A stretch of 64,000 nucleotides of DNA from Larimichthys crocea (GCF_000972845.2 NC_040033.1:5794241-5858240); one strand, 5' to 3'. Positions 23,700 to 37,053 are shown, counted from the first letter of the stretch. A program made the numbers and translations. The notes: generated from the sequence alone by a model not told the origin.

Positions 23700-23762
23700 G
23701 ACAAGCACTAGTCTTTCTTGATTCGAGGTGACAGTCGAACCACTTAGCCGCTGTGATGCCCG
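23700..23762 (-). mobile_element. Possible tRNA-head-like retroposon fragment
   Basis: On the minus strand it reads GGGCATCACAGCGGCTAAG, then TGGTTCGACTGTCACCTCG, then AATCAAGAAAGACTAGTG, resembling the head of a common fish retroposon (GTGGTTAGCACTGTC-type). The body is absent. The match is degenerate, so this is a weak call. Confidence 0.35.
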
Positions 23763-26700
23763 AATAGATCTGGGTTACACGGCCTGATGTCTTCCACGTT
23801 ATCCTCTGTGGGTTTGTTTAAGATTCTTTTAATATCTGAATTAAACTTCTTACTCCGGTTTATGACCCATAACTTTTTTCTATAGCTCGGGAAGTTATTG
23901 GAAATGTGAATATTAGTCAAATTGATTAACTCGGCAGAACGATCATTTATTTGTCTGTACGTGCAGTTGCAATGAAACACTATGAGAATATGAGAAATCT
24001 CTAATACGCTGTAGAATGACTTGTACATATATTCTATATGGCCTGAGAGAAAATTCAAAGCTGGATCATTTTTCACGAGGCTGGACCGTCATGAAAAGTT
24101 ATAAAGTTGAAGTTATAAAGCTCAGAAGTAATAATAAGGCAAAAAAAAAAGAAAGAAAGAAGAGTCAGACAGCAGAACAGACTGCAGGCAAGCGGCTTTT
24201 GGTATAAAAGGATATGATGCTGAGGGAGAGAAGAAAGAAGATGTGTTAAAAATAAGAGGGGGGTTAGAAAGAAGGGGGTACTGAAACAGTAGGCGACTCT
24301 GACAAGTAAGAATCCTGCATGATCACAAGAGTTGTTCTCAGATCGGATGCTGAAGTCAGCGCATTTGAAGCAGCAGAAGCCGCCATGGGAATAAATTCCT
24401 TCCAAACGAGGGGAAGACGCAGAAACAGATATGAGATATGGAGATGAAGAGAGAGGAGAGCAGGCAAAGATGTCGCCCGCTGATTCCAGTATGGGAACAA
24501 AACTTAATGAATCTCGAGCATGAACTGAAGATGGAGGTTAAGAACAAAAGAGAGGGTACAACTGACAACTAACATTCGTATCCAGCTGGAAGTGTGCTGC
24601 TTTTTAGGCCTGTTAGCAGGAGCTCGCTGTCCAACACTCAGAGTTTTTTGCTTTGTTCAGCCTAATAGTTTCTCAGAAATACAGACAATTAAAAGGACAA
24701 ATTTTCACGCTCTACTTGCTTCATACGAACTCTGATGTTCTTCAGGGATACGGGGCAAATGGATCATGCAAGAGTACTGAAACTTCTCTATATCACAACA
24801 AGCCCTCCAAATTAAACAAACTATGCTCTTTATCCATGAAGCATTTTCTGATCTGATGCTCCCTTCAGCAGGGCGACATCATTTGTTTGTGACTTCCAGC
24901 GTCGTTACAAAGCACTGTTGAGGTTTTAACCAACCTTGATAGTTGTTTTAAAGCCATGCAACACAAAGGAGACAGCAGAGACAATGTTTGCAAGCTTGAG
25001 AACAGCTATATTTATTACAAATGCAAAAAGTATGGTAAAAATAAAAACAAGAAACAATGCCAGGAGGGGATTCAGCCAAAAATACATAAAGAGGACTGTG
25101 TAAAGTAAAGACTAGGAGTCAGGGGGGAGGGGACAGATGGGAATTAAACACACCTTTACTGCTATTATTAAAAATAACTCTCTTAATAGGTAGCACAGAA
25201 ATAAAACACATAGAGATAAATCTCGACAAAACAGGATTCAGCACTGAAGAAAATAAGAGAAAAAATGACAAAATTAAATTAGTAGGGGTTTATAGGTTTT
25301 GCCGTAACACAAAAGGGGATCAGCTCTCACTTAGGGCAAGAACAGAAAACCTCTACCAGACACCAACAAACCAGCAGGTGTGTTCACAGCGAAGGGAAAA
25401 TCTGGCCTTGTTATAATGAACTGTTGAGACCAGAATCAGCAGTAACTTAAAGGGGATGTCCAGAGAGGTGCAGGGCCGGTGGTGGTAAAAATAGAGGCAG
25501 TGGAGAGGATTACGAGACTGGGCTGGATGTGGCAGATATGGCAGGGGAAAGTCCTGAGTCAGAGGAAAAGGAAGATTAGTAACAGGGAGAGTTGAAGAAC
25601 CAGAGTTTGGCTGTGATGTCGGAGACTGAACAACTGAGCACAACTTTTATTTTGTGCAGGTTGATTGGACGATGGGACACAGATGTACAGTAGTAGTGAT
25701 TAAGCAGGTAAGCGTATAATATAAGAACCTAATGCATAGAGAAGGAGCTGAAATGAATCCTTCAGATCAGGGGATGACTGAGGCCTGATGAGGTTAAAGT
25801 AAATACTTTGTTGCTTGTGTTTTGGGTTATAACTTCTCCTTGTCGTCACGGTTACAATAAAAAAATAGTAAGGGAACAGTCGTGGTCATGCTTTAAAAAC
25901 AAAAAAATGATGAGTCACAATTGGAAATGGGAAACAACAACATTGTTGATCCACCCACCCCAACTTCATAACCTCATGACCTCATCATTTACCACTGTTT
26001 TAACTGCAGCAGCTGCCAGTGGGCTTTGTCACTTGAGCATTAATATATATTGTTTTGGCACTTGCTGAAACAGCTAATGCTGTCATTCTTCTTGGGAAGA
26101 CAGTCTCCTGTATCCATTAAATGTTGTTTTAATTACTTTGAAAGATTGCCCGACTTGAGGCGTCCATGTTTGTTTGCTTTCCAGGTACTTCCATATTATT
26201 AAGTGCCAAGCTTGGCCTAATTATATCTTTCTGTATTGACCAGAATTTCATTTATAGACGTAGTCAAAAACTAATAAAATAGCACGTAAAAACAGTTCAT
26301 CGTAGTTTCAGCAACTCGTAGTTGATTGGTGCCACTGAGATGGAAGCTCAGGGACGTTTCTCTACCAAGGGACTGAATCCACCAGAATCTTTATAGACCA
26401 AATAAATCACACACTGACAAGACCTGCTCCTTTCCGAAGGCTCCACAAGGAAAACAAAGCTTTCTTTTGACCAAATGTCAGGGACACAACTGGTGTTATC
26501 TTATGTAGGTCTCAGTATCCCATAATCCACTGTGTGTGTCAGAGCGAATGAAAGAAGACTGCCGCCTCGTAAAGTCAGGTAGTGTTCATATTTAGGAGAT
26601 ATGTGGCTCTGATTATTAACAGTAACTGGGAAGTATATATCTCATAAACTAGATCAATGAAAATGTCCCTGCAGGGGTGTAAATAATGGTGAGTCATCAA

Positions 26701-29025
26701 CTGCGTTGTTAGGAACCTGTTGTTAATCACAGGACGTTACAGAAAAAAATCAGATACGATTATACCAGCTTGTTGTTTTGTTCAAATCAAACCGTATGAT
26801 GTAAATTAAGGAATTATGATACATGTTACTGTTTGTATTTAATATACGCTTTCTCATCAATAAATGTGACAAATCGTCTGTCAAAGCAGCTCCACCCTAT
26901 GAAGTGTGGAGACCGTCCCTGTCAGCACCGCCACAAGGACTCTACAGCCCACAACGTCCTTTAGGTCAGCCAAACCTGGCCTGAGGAAAGAGACAATTAC
27001 ATGAATCTGCTCTTTTATGTACAGAATACATGGACACTGGACCACTGGGTCTCCTCCAGAGTATCACAAAAATCATTCAGTGGGATATTTGAACAGCTGA
27101 ATAATGTGCAAATACTGTGAAGTGCTGCACAGACAGTCCAAATGTGCTTATCCTCCTTGTGGTTATGGAGCAAGTTGGATACCAAATGATGTGCTACTCT
27201 AGCAGGAAATTACTATAATACAGTGTAAATGCAAGCTGTACCCCCAATTAATAAAAATAGCTTGATTAAATGATTCATATGGTTCACGGGAACCTCGACC
27301 TGCAGTTAGCTCATATCAGCTGCCTGATAATCAAGGTAGTTTGGAGGAGGATATGTGGAAGAGAATTTTTGGGGTGATAAACTATTTTTTAGACAAAATC
27401 TACGTACACCGCGACATGGTGGACCACCCCCTAAAAAAGATAATTATTTTTCTGGACTAACTTTTATAGTCTTTATTCAAAATTACAGTTTTTTGGCACT
27501 CACAAATAGCTCTTGCCAAAATTAATCAGCAAATTGGCTTCATTGATCATGTTTAATTTACTCCAATTAAGACCTTAATGCAATTAAGATAACCTGTTTA
27601 AAGTATATATTGCGCATGTTTACATGGCAGTTTCAGTCATAGAGTACAGGTTTGACCAAAACTGAACCTGGTACACAGATTTTAACGTAAAGGATAAGTA
27701 CATGTTGCAATCGGGGTGTTATCAGATCGGTGGGCTGTTGTGATTGGATCTCAGTTATGTGTAAATACAACCCGAACAGGATTTGTTAAGTGCTCTTAAA
27801 CTAGTCTTAACCTCTTCATCACAGTCACATAAAAACAGGATAACACCTATTAGTCTATATTAACACTATACTGGAAGTCAGGTCCACTCCAACACACCAA
27901 CATGTGCTGATTATTGGTTTGATGTAAAATAATTACAATGAAAGTCACACATCAAGTCAAAATGCGGTCATATCAATGGTTACAATATAAAAAGTCATCA
28001 GTTCCCTCAATCAGATCCAGATAAACGGAGGCAAATGTGAAAATCCATTCTTCATATGTCATCTTGATGGACTATTTAACAATCTTTTCCTTCTACTTTA
28101 AAGAGATTGCATGAATTAAACAAAGTCTATCTGGAGTTTTATAGTTTAAAAATAAATAAATCATGCAGCATGTGGAAATGTCACCAAACTCATCTTCTAT
28201 CTGATGCTGCCTGACACAAACAGCTACAAACTGTGAGCTCATAGTTGCTGCGAGGTACCATGTTGGTATGTTGTTGACAGATCTGCCGGCTCCGCCTCCT
28301 TAATTTCCAGATTGAGATACGATCACAACGGAGACAAAATCAAGATAACAACCTTATTAATGTCAGGATGTAAAATGCAAAGCAAACAGTGATCAGATCC
28401 GGATAACAAATCCAGATACAGAACGTAATAGCAGGTGTAAATAACGCCTTTGATTAAAATCAATTGATTACAATCACAGACGCATGTTCAGTACAATTAA
28501 CGAGGTGTGTGGAGTGGTTGAGGAGAGGCTGTGACAGAGACAGGCAGCCGGGTAGTGGTGGTAAACCAGAACCAGGGAGTTATCTGCACACACATAGGGT
28601 AAGGAAGACACGACCCAATTGCAGAATGTCAGCAGCCTAACACTCCTGATCAAGTTGTTTGGCTCGGCGTCCAGAGAAAAAGAAATGGCCTAAGTGTTTT
28701 AACACCCTGCCATTATAAGTCAAACTGTAGTGAACATCAGTCTCCAACAGTAAATGTCAAGGGCAGGGGCAAAGTCGGAGGGATGAGCCTATATACTGTA
28801 AAAGAAGCCATTTGTCACTGTTCTGCATCCCATTACAGGGACTCCAATTTGTAGCCGAAGCACAGCACCATAGAGGAAGAAGAGGGGGTGGGGGGGAAAA
28901 CATCCTCTATCACCTCTTACAGCCCAGATAATCTCCACAAAGCCGCCATGCAATCCTCCTCCAGTCCTTATTTTTTTTGCATTTCGGAAGCATCCTCAGG
29001 AGGAATAGTGAAAAATACTGTTTAG

Positions 29026-29065
29026 TTTTTGATTTGAATCAATGTTTTTTTGATTTGAATCAATG
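29026..29065 (+). repeat. Short tandem duplication, 21-bp unit twice
   Basis: The 19-base block TTTTTGATTTGAATCAATG occurs at 29026-29044 and again at 29047-29065. It is likely replication slippage. GATTTGAATC inside the unit is itself a near palindrome. Confidence 0.85.
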
Positions 29066-29589
29066 GTCTGCTCAGACGGCCAACAGATTAACTTTGTTCT
29101 TTCCCGCTCACCTGCGGCAAATCTTCCAACTGAAAGAATCAGATAAGCAAGATTTTATTTTATGTTTTTTTTTTTAAATGAAAATCCAGCAAATGGCAAT
29201 TCTATAACTCACAAAGAGATAATATACCCCTTGCAGTTTGTGCCCCTGTTGCTGAAGTAGCCTTGGATTCGAGCAGTGTTACTCATGCTACAGTGTGGTT
29301 CTCTATATTTAGTCCATCTTGATCAATGCGCGATGATAGAGCCATTTTCTCGCTGCTGGCATTAGTTCAGCCATTAAACTTTCTCTGATGCAGCACTTTC
29401 TGTGTAAGTGGACAATTTTGCTGACTTTCCTATTGCAGGTCGATGATAAATTGGATTCTAAGTAAACAGTGATGAAGCACCTTAAGCAGTCGGTATTGGC
29501 ATTCATAAACCCTGCTATATATCTCGGTGATTCCTAATCATCAGTGACAAATATACTTAGGAGCACCTTTGGGGCACCTTTGACAGAGG

Positions 29590-29900
29590 CATTGTGTGCA
29601 CCCGAGATGAAACCCTCTCCCCCCTGGTTGATCAGGCAGTCACCATGACCTTCCTGCCTCACGTTGCCATTTCTGGACTATATTTTCACAGTAATCCACT
29701 CATCTGACAGTATCTTGGAGCCCTTTCATAATAATCTTTAATAAGGACGACCTTTGATGCCACAGACAGCTTCACTGGGCCGTCTGATTTCTCACCAGCA
29801 TGTCGACAGGCTACTAATCCTCCTCTCTTATCTCGGCTCCCTCTGATATCAAGGCTTAGTTTTCTTCAGGCTGTGGCAGCTGTTAGTAATGAACTTGGCA
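29590..29900. promoter_or_regulatory. Candidate conserved non-coding element
   Basis: Repeat-free, moderately GC-balanced tract with motifs such as CTTTAATAAGG, CCTTTGATG (TCF/LEF-like), CTACTAATCC and TGATATCAAGG. No exon-like frame. Conservation is not testable from this window alone. Confidence 0.22.
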
Positions 29901-31119
29901 TTTTTATTTTACTCCAGCACATTGACAGTCAGAGTTTGGATTGATTGTCAAAACCATTAGACGGAAATTTCGGGTTTTGATGATACGATATGTTCACACA
30001 AATTCTGTTAACCTTCTTCAAACAGGGGGGGACAAGAATCACAAGCGACTCTGCCGTACTGTCATTTCACAAAGACTTGTATTCACAAGTGTACCAAAAA
30101 GATATTGCGGCGTTCATGTCGCTTTTCTTTTCGAAGAATATCAGGCCATTTCAGCAGAATTCTTCCCGTTGGGCGATAAAACTTAACATGTACAAGAGTT
30201 ATATGTCCCTGAATTTTCCGTCAGGGCGGTACGTGTCAGCCTGAGCAGTGGAAAACTGCCTAAGCCGAGCTGATAGATGGTGGAGCTGCAGGCATCTAGG
30301 ACTGCCAAGCTTGAGCGCTCAGCTCACACCAGTCTGCAGCCTTGGGATACGTCAATGAGGAGAGCTATTGGAGCATTATCAGTATTCTCAGAGATTATAA
30401 TGTCGTTACAAGCTTGTACCATTGAGAATAAGTACTCAGGAAACTCACTTCCAGGAGGTGTAATTTTAAATGAAAATATATGCAGCCAAATTCAGGCAGT
30501 GCCATTGCTGTAGGAAAGACAGACAGGTAATGTATTAATATTCCCGTCATGACTGTCACAGTCAGTCATAGTCATGCAAGTCTCACCACTGAGCCAACAT
30601 AATACCCTCGTGTCCGGCAATAGTCTTATGAACGGGCATTAGTCTTGGCTCATTTAGGACATCATAGCCTGGAGGGCAATGCAAATTCTGTGCGTTTGAC
30701 GTTATTGAAATTTAAAGGCAGGAATGAAAAGAAGCCGCTGAGGAGAAGAAGTCAACACTCTCAGCTCGAGTTTCCACGGGGCAACGGAGTGACGAGCAAG
30801 CAATAAGGTGACAGAAACGCTGGGGGGGAGGAGGAAGAAGGTCTGGCAAGGCGTTTCAAGGCCGTTCCTGGTAATCAGCACCCACAGCTGTTTGCTCCAG
30901 AGAGAAGACACCAAGTGGCACTAACAACAAGCCAGCACCATATGTGTGAGCTATTAGTGCTCAATGTTTTAATTACTGTACAAATCAGCGGCGTTTCTAT
31001 GCTGGGATGAAAAACGTGAAAGCGCACACTCTTGGCTCACCTGTAACAGATGGTGGAGTTGCGTCTAAATTGAGCTGTTTATGTCTTTTTGGTCAAGGGG
31101 AATGGACTTAACAGGTCCT

Positions 31120-31440
31120 GCATGGCGATATAACCTTAAGCCACTAGAAATAATTGAACTGAAGCAATCCCCCAAAATAATCTGCGCTCGGCTCTCTCTG
31201 TCTCGTTCTCGAAACATCGCATGGTGTCTTTTCTTTTGCTCCCATCCTGCCAATTGAAGCAATGCCAACCTGTAATTCGCTTCTCTCCTCCAGATCCCCA
31301 CACTGACATCAAGTGAAACAAGTCCATCCCTCCTGCCTCCAGAGGCAAGCTGCCAAATAGTTCCATTAGCATGCCTCCAGAGGAACTAGGCCAGGCAATA
31401 ACGCTGCTCATTCTCTGCAAGTCAGATGGGAAAGGGCTAC
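31120..31440. promoter_or_regulatory. Candidate conserved non-coding element
   Basis: Repeat-free tract of balanced composition containing GAAATAATTGAAC, CCAATTGAAGC, CCTGTAATTCGC and CCATTAGCATGCC. A 105-residue minus-strand frame overlaps it (31136-31453) but shows no recognisable domain. Regulatory role is only a suggestion from texture. Confidence 0.2.
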
Positions 31441-33184
31441 TGCAACAAGGCACCCACGGAGAGTCACTTTAGCAGCGCGATTCAATTGCAAAAAGGTGTA
31501 AACAAATGATACATGGCCACATACAGATGAGAGCATTGTGAAAGTTCCACTTTTAATACAATCTCACTGAACTACTCCTGGCCTTTTGACTCTACCCCTG
31601 AGAGGAGCTGAGAAAGAAGGGGGAAAAAGTCTTTGCAGCATTGTCGGGTAACTAGTCAGCTGAGTGATAGTAGACTTTGTGTTGCAACACACTGATTTGG
31701 TCCAAGAATGAATTGACAGCAGCATTAAAGTAGGTTGAGACAGGATAAATGTGTGCAGGGGACTGAGATCACTTCCACTGCATTGCCTGATATGTGGGAA
31801 AACGCAGAGTTTGGAAAGAGCCCACGCACACTCGTTTAATACTATCATGAACTTTGTCTCATGAAACTACCAGTGAGTGTTTTTCTTTCATATCAGTGAC
31901 ATTTCCCCTGAGCCTGATTGTAAAGTAAGACTGTGTAACCTTTTGAAGCTGGATTTATTAATAAAGCCGTAGCTTATATTGACTACAATGTTATTTCATT
32001 CCAGCGAGCTGTTTAGCCAAAGTTATGAGACTTCATGTGATGTAAACTGAGTTAGAAATTTAGGATAAAAGAGTCATAAAGTCAACAAGAGTTACAACCA
32101 TTAGCCACAGTTTGACAAATTTATCTGATAACTAGTTACTAACAGACTTGGATTTATAAAGAAATATATAATAAGCAAATAAATTATGATGTATTATCAT
32201 GGATAAAGATCAGACTTTATTGATGCCTCTCACTACCACACAGGTTTGCATATATGGCAGCAATAAGTGCTCAAAATGTTGACTATATGTTATGTGCCTA
32301 CATTAGACCAATGTATGTGGATGTTTTTTGTGCATTGTTATATATAATATGTCAATATAATGTGTTTTTATTGCAGATTAGTTTTCATTGCATGTGTTCA
32401 AGTGAACTGAATCTTTAATAAATCATTATTTTAAGTGACCAGCTTGGTGATGTGAGCAGTAATCATTTTGTGATGAGGTTAGACAGCAGTGATAATGTCA
32501 ACCGCAAAGGTGAGACCTGGCAAACCTGATCTCAGCAGCAGTGAGAGCGTCTCCAGCCTCCACTGTAAACCTTTCACCGCTTCACCACACTCCACTTGCA
32601 GATTGACATAATAATTTGTAATGAAAAAAAAAAAAACATAATTACAGATTTCAGCTGTCACAAAAATGTCACACACACTCCTTCACCGCCTGCTCTTGAC
32701 TTGTCATTAGGATTTTCACCGGCGAATCTGCTCAGAAACTCAGCACTTAGGTGTTCCAAGATGATTCTGGTTATTTTCCACTTTCTTTGTCGCGCTGGAT
32801 GTGTGTGCTGCTAAGCACGAGGCCACGGCACCGCTCCAACCGCCGAACTCAAAAAGCGTTTGAAGCACATGCTTTCACCGCGTGGTAATAACAGCCATGC
32901 TGCACGCAGATCTCTTCTCACGAGGGAATTCGTGAGCACTGATGAAGAGTCTGGAGGACTGAACAACACTGACACAACTCAGTGACACCATCCTCTTTGC
33001 ACGGAGAAGACGCCCTGATAGTCTCTCTAGTGCTGGCTCGCAAACCAAGTGAACGGCGCACAAACTGCAGTGATACTTATTACAGCATTTCAAATATAAC
33101 AGTGTGATCGATGCTCATTCTAACAGTATTATAGTATTTAGCCTTTTTTTGGTCTGGACAACTTTGGGAAATTGTGGAATTTCC

Positions 33185-33850
33185 ATAAACTGTATAAAAC
33201 ATGGACGTCGTACCCGTGACGTCTTTAGCACTCCTGCCTCTGCTGCCACCTTAACTCAAAAAGACATGAAGCACCAGTGAAGCTGAGGCGGGCTGAATGA
33301 AGCCTGGTTGCTCAAACAAGACACCTGTGATGGCATACACCTGTCAATCAAAGCGGTCACACTCTTAATTACACAGAACTTTAAGCCTTAATATAATTTG
33401 AACAGGTGAATTATATGAAAATTCAGACTCAGTACAGTTGTCATGAACGGGGAAATTAGCTACAGAGGCCAAAACTGTTTTTTTATACAAGGCTGTAAAC
33501 ATGTTTATTTCTGCTGTGAAGTTGGACTTTTTTTTTTTTTTAAGATCATTTTTTTGGCCTTTATTGATAATACAGCTGAAAATAGACAGGAAGCAGAGAG
33601 AGGGGGAGTGACTAAATCAGCCGTCCGATGCGGGATTCGAACCAGGTTCAGCTGCAGCGAGGACTATAGCCTCCACACACGGGGCGGCCGCTTAACCCAC
33701 TACGCTACCAACGCCCCGTGAAGTTGGACATTTTAACATGGGGACTTATGGAGACTGACGCCAGCCTCAAGTGGCCATATGAGGAACTGCAGTTTTTGGT
33801 AGTTCTTCATTGGCTTCACTCCACAGCTACAGAGATTGCTGCTTCATTTT
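33185..33850 (+). repeat. Dispersed repeat family, longer copy, split by a SINE
   Basis: Opens with CTGTATAAAACATGGACGTC and continues with GTTGCTCAAACAAG, ACACCTGTCAATCAAAGCG, ACTTTAAGCCTTAATATA, AAATTAGCTACAGAGGCC, CCTCAAGTGGCCATATGAGG and CACAGCTACAGAGATTGC. It shares its opening and several blocks with 11249-11530. The SINE at 33528-33717 was inserted later and duplicated 12 bases of it. Confidence 0.65.
33528..33717 (-). mobile_element. tRNA-derived SINE, full-length-looking, with 12-bp target-site duplication
   Basis: Minus-strand orientation: tRNA-like head at the right end and poly-A tail (seen as a T-run from 33528) at the left. On the minus strand the RNA polymerase III A-box-like region reads TAGCGTAGTGGGTTAAGC and the B box GGTTCGAATCC (plus-strand 33633-33643). 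The tail region contains TTTTCAGCTGTATTATCAAT then AAAGGCC. GTGAAGTTGGAC occurs at 33516-33527 and 33718-33729, a perfect 12-bp target-site duplication. It is inserted in the dispersed repeat 33185-33850. The open frame at 33443-33721 crosses it and is not a gene. Confidence 0.88.
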
Positions 33851-34023
33851 TCCACTGTTATCTGACCTATTATAGACCAAACACTGACGAGAAATAGTTG
33901 CAGCTTTTCTCTGTGCATACGGAGAAGTGGAATTTATTAGTTTCTTCATGTTGACATTTTGCTACTAGTCACTGTTAGAATCCATTGGAATCAGCATGAA
34001 GGACAGAACTACTAACTTTTCAC

Positions 34024-34067
<44 letters not shown>
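34024..34067. repeat. (GATA)n microsatellite
   Basis: About eleven GATA/TAGA units without interruption, ending in GATTTG. Confidence 0.95.
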
Positions 34068-34079
34068 TTGTCTCCTTCC

Positions 34080-35717
34080 TAAGGCAAGCCTCAGAAGACA
34101 GAATTGCACATTAGCTGCTCTCTCATCTCCACACCTGCATTTCCACCGGTGGCAAACTGTGTCTGCTGGTGCATGGCTTTAAGCCATTTTTGCATACATT
34201 TAAATGAAAAGGATGTTGTTGTTTTTTTCCTTTCTTTCTTTCTTTCTTTCTTGCTTTCTTTTTGTGAGGAAAGACTGTCGCAGTGAGTGAGGGTAGGTGC
34301 AGAGGTGGTGGGAGAGTCCTTTTTGTAGCCCGCTGAGAATCTCATCAAACACAACAGAAAAACACATTAGGCTGTATGCGTCACCGCCGCTGTTGTGTCG
34401 ATAAGCGGTAACGTGGGCTAACGGCGTGAGTACAAATCAAAAAATTGCTTTTTCATGTACCGTAAGATGCATGTCAACTAATAAAAAATGAAGCTGCTGT
34501 GCAGCTCTGTCAGGCTCTTGATTTGAAGGACATATTGTATCATATGAGTTTGTTGTTAAAGTGGACATCAGTGATGCACAAATCCCAGCGTTTCACTGGA
34601 ACAGGTGGAAGAGAAATGTTTATTATTAGCCCGGGAAGACGCTCAACTCCCTGATGACAGGAGGACGGATGAACCTCTCTTCAGTCCTTGACACCTTATT
34701 TAAATGTCAAAGAGGAACATTAGCTTTAAACTATTTCTTCACTGCGTCAGTCTGTCACTCAACGTTCAGTGTCTGTTTCTGTCCACAGTCCATTGCAATA
34801 CAAGTGCACAGCTTTGGAAAGAGTCAGTTTCAAAATATGAACATTATTGTGACAGCAAAACTCAAAATCAATCTTTTCATTTGAACAGATTTTATAACTG
34901 GAACTGGAACTCCACAGTTGCTATCAATCAAAGAAACTTCCACTGTGCCCCAGTTACATATTAATCTAACTTATATGTAGTATGTGGTGTGTTCATCTAA
35001 AAAATAAAATAAATCAATAAATATAGTAAAAGAAGCCACCATTGTAATAAAATCACTTCAAAATCAAAACCAGACTGTGAGTCTACAAACACTCACAGCA
35101 GTAAAACAGTGAAGAGAAAACTGTTAATGCAACAATAAAAGCCCAGGAAACAAATCATTAAATGCGAGCTATCTGTGGAGTCTTTCAAATTAAAATCCTG
35201 CCCTTGAAGTCAAGCTGACATCCACTGACCTAAATAACAGTATAGTATTAACACACTGCAGCCACTCAGGGCTGTAGGTAATGTGTTTCTCTTTTTTAAC
35301 TGAGGACAAGACATTAACGCACATCCAAAATCACGCTCTCTGCGTTCACATCAGACCGCCCTTCCTCTGTGCAGCGTGCATGAAGCATACGTGAATCTAT
35401 CACTTAACACATCAACAATAATTAATAGTATTTATTAATAGTCTTAGCATATTCCATGTAAAATCTTTTTAGATGGAGATTTTTTTAACATTGCACAGAG
35501 CACAGAGAATAGCAGCAGTGATATAATCACATCATTGTTTCAGATTGTCCGGAAACAATTTTTTATATGCTCGACAGTGAAACTATTTCAAATCATGTAA
35601 AATAAAGTGAGTGAGAGCAAGAGAGGGGAAGGCTTCATCTCAAAATTGAAAAATCTCAGGAAAGATTGCCACTTACAGGAGAATTTATTTGCACTAGCTC
35701 TTACTGGATATTTAATT
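34080..35717. other. Unassigned non-coding DNA
   Basis: Holds the CTTT microsatellite (34229-34263) and otherwise no recognised repeat or gene. A KERKKERKK-like minus-strand frame (34091-34354) is translated microsatellite. Confidence 0.45.
34229..34263. repeat. (CTTT)n microsatellite
   Basis: Repeated CTTT units with one interruption (TTGC). It is preceded by a T-rich tract. Confidence 0.9.
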
Positions 35718-35729
35718 TTCTCTAACTTT

Positions 35730-35905
35730 TTTTTTTTCAAGCTTTATTTGATAGAGACAGCTGAAGAGTGACAGGAATGCATGGAGAGAGAGAGAGACGG
35801 GGAATGACATGCAGGAAGAGCCACAGGTGGGATTCGAACCCTGGACTTCCACAGCGAGGACTGAGCCTTCGCTCAGTCGGTAGAGCGGCCGCCCCGTGTA
35901 CAATC
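35730..35905 (-). mobile_element. tRNA-derived SINE with 12-bp target-site duplication
   Basis: Same family and orientation as 33528-33717. The T-run at the left is the reverse of a poly-A tail. On the minus strand the head reads GCGGCCGCTCTACCGACTGA and the B box GGGTTCGAATCC (plus-strand 35830-35840). The body carries CTGCATGTCATTCCCCG and a tail CTTCAGCTGTCTCTATCAAA. TTCTCTAACTTT is present at 35718-35729 and 35906-35917. Short frames through it on both strands are not genes. Confidence 0.88.
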
Positions 35906-36282
35906 TTCTCTAACTTTAAGAAGGACGTGACATCAGCGAGGGGGCTTTAGCCGACTTCCAGTAGAGAAGGAGACGGCGTCTTCCTATCAAAGAGGTGAAA
36001 GACACAACCTCCAATTTTACAGAGGTGTAACGGTTGCAGTCTTCAGGGAGGCCAAAAAAATGGCAATATGTGGAGAAATGTTAATAGAGATCAAGAGTAT
36101 CTTCAACTTAAAATATACTGCTAAAAGCTGAGCAGGAGTAAAACATATGAGGTGAACCAGGAACCATCCTTAGGTATGGTACAAAACTCAACCTGTTAAC
36201 TGGTCTGATTGACAACTGTCGATAGATTTGGATTCAAATATTGCTCAATCCTGATTGGTGCAGAAGCATATTGCAGTTTTTC

Positions 36283-36312
36283 CTCGAGTGGCTGTTTGAG
36301 GAACTGCAGATT
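36283..36312 (+). repeat. Fragment of the 33185-33850 repeat family
   Basis: CCTCGAGTGGCTGTTTGAGG followed by AACTGCAG corresponds to CCTCAAGTGGCCATATGAGG plus AACTGCAG at 33763-33795. Only this short core is clear. Confidence 0.45.
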
Positions 36313-37036
36313 TAGAGATCCTGCATCAAAACATAAAAACCGTTGGAGGATATCGTACGAACATGATTAAGAAAATTGGTTTTCAAAGCCTTTACATTGT
36401 AAACCAACAGTTAATGGATACAGTCACAACATATGACCCAAAAATGAAACATCACATTACTGCCTACGTACAGACACATTCATTAAATGCTGATTAAAAG
36501 CAGCTCGAGCCACGCTGTCACAGATATTCATAAGCGCCTCTGCACTTCCACAACAGAAAACAAAATAAACGATGAATCTCGCATTGGATTTCTGCACCGC
36601 ATCACAACAAAGTGATTAAGTTAGAGGCACCTAATAAAATTATTGGAAAAGCATTTCATACAGTATGAAACAGGGTTATCTCAGACAGCACGGGGAGAAT
36701 AAATGTTGCACTCTACAAGGTGAACATAAAGTGACTGGAAAGTCATCCACATTATTGCCCCATTTTCTCTCCTGCGAAGGGTTGCATAAGGGGCACGGAT
36801 CCACTCAGCTGTCCTGCATTTCCCTTCAGCCAGTGTCACGAAAGTTGAGCCTCTCTCTCTCCGAGAAGTGACTGAATTACCACTCGACTCGTGAATAATG
36901 CAGGCAGGATGTCGGTAACATAGGGTGGAGAGGGCTTTCTGCTGAGAACAGCAGGTGCCTTTCATCATCATGACACAAGAAACAAGTGAGACACAGCGGG
37001 GTGTTTGCTCAGCACAAAGATAAATAAAGCACATAA

Positions 37037-37053
37037 GCATGCATGCATGCATG
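37037..37053. repeat. (GCAT)n short microsatellite
   Basis: Four GCAT units, which together are self-complementary. Confidence 0.8.

Larger units (their letters stand above)
22128..33184. other. Long gene-free region
   Basis: About 11 kb with no supported coding sequence. Open frames stay at 110 residues or less and no domain was recognised. Seen within it: a possible SINE head fragment (23700-23762), an AAAG-type A-rich tract (24139-24162), a G-rich run (28883-28896), a 21-bp tandem duplication (29026-29065) and two tracts that look like conserved non-coding DNA (29590-29900, 31120-31440). The paired overlapping plus-strand frames at 29941-30244 resemble no family I know. Confidence 0.45.

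Noticed and set aside
29941..30244. Two overlapping plus-strand frames of 81 and 84 residues
   Set aside because: Overlapping frames without a known domain; more likely chance openness in balanced-composition DNA.
33633..33717. Possible tRNA gene on the minus strand
   Set aside because: The A and B boxes belong to a tRNA-derived SINE with poly-A tail and target-site duplication; no complete cloverleaf is evident.
33443..33721. 92-residue frame
   Set aside because: Runs through a SINE and the repeat that hosts it.
36681..37052. 123-residue minus-strand open frame
   Set aside because: No recognisable domain, no splice context, and no codon pattern that stood out from its surroundings.
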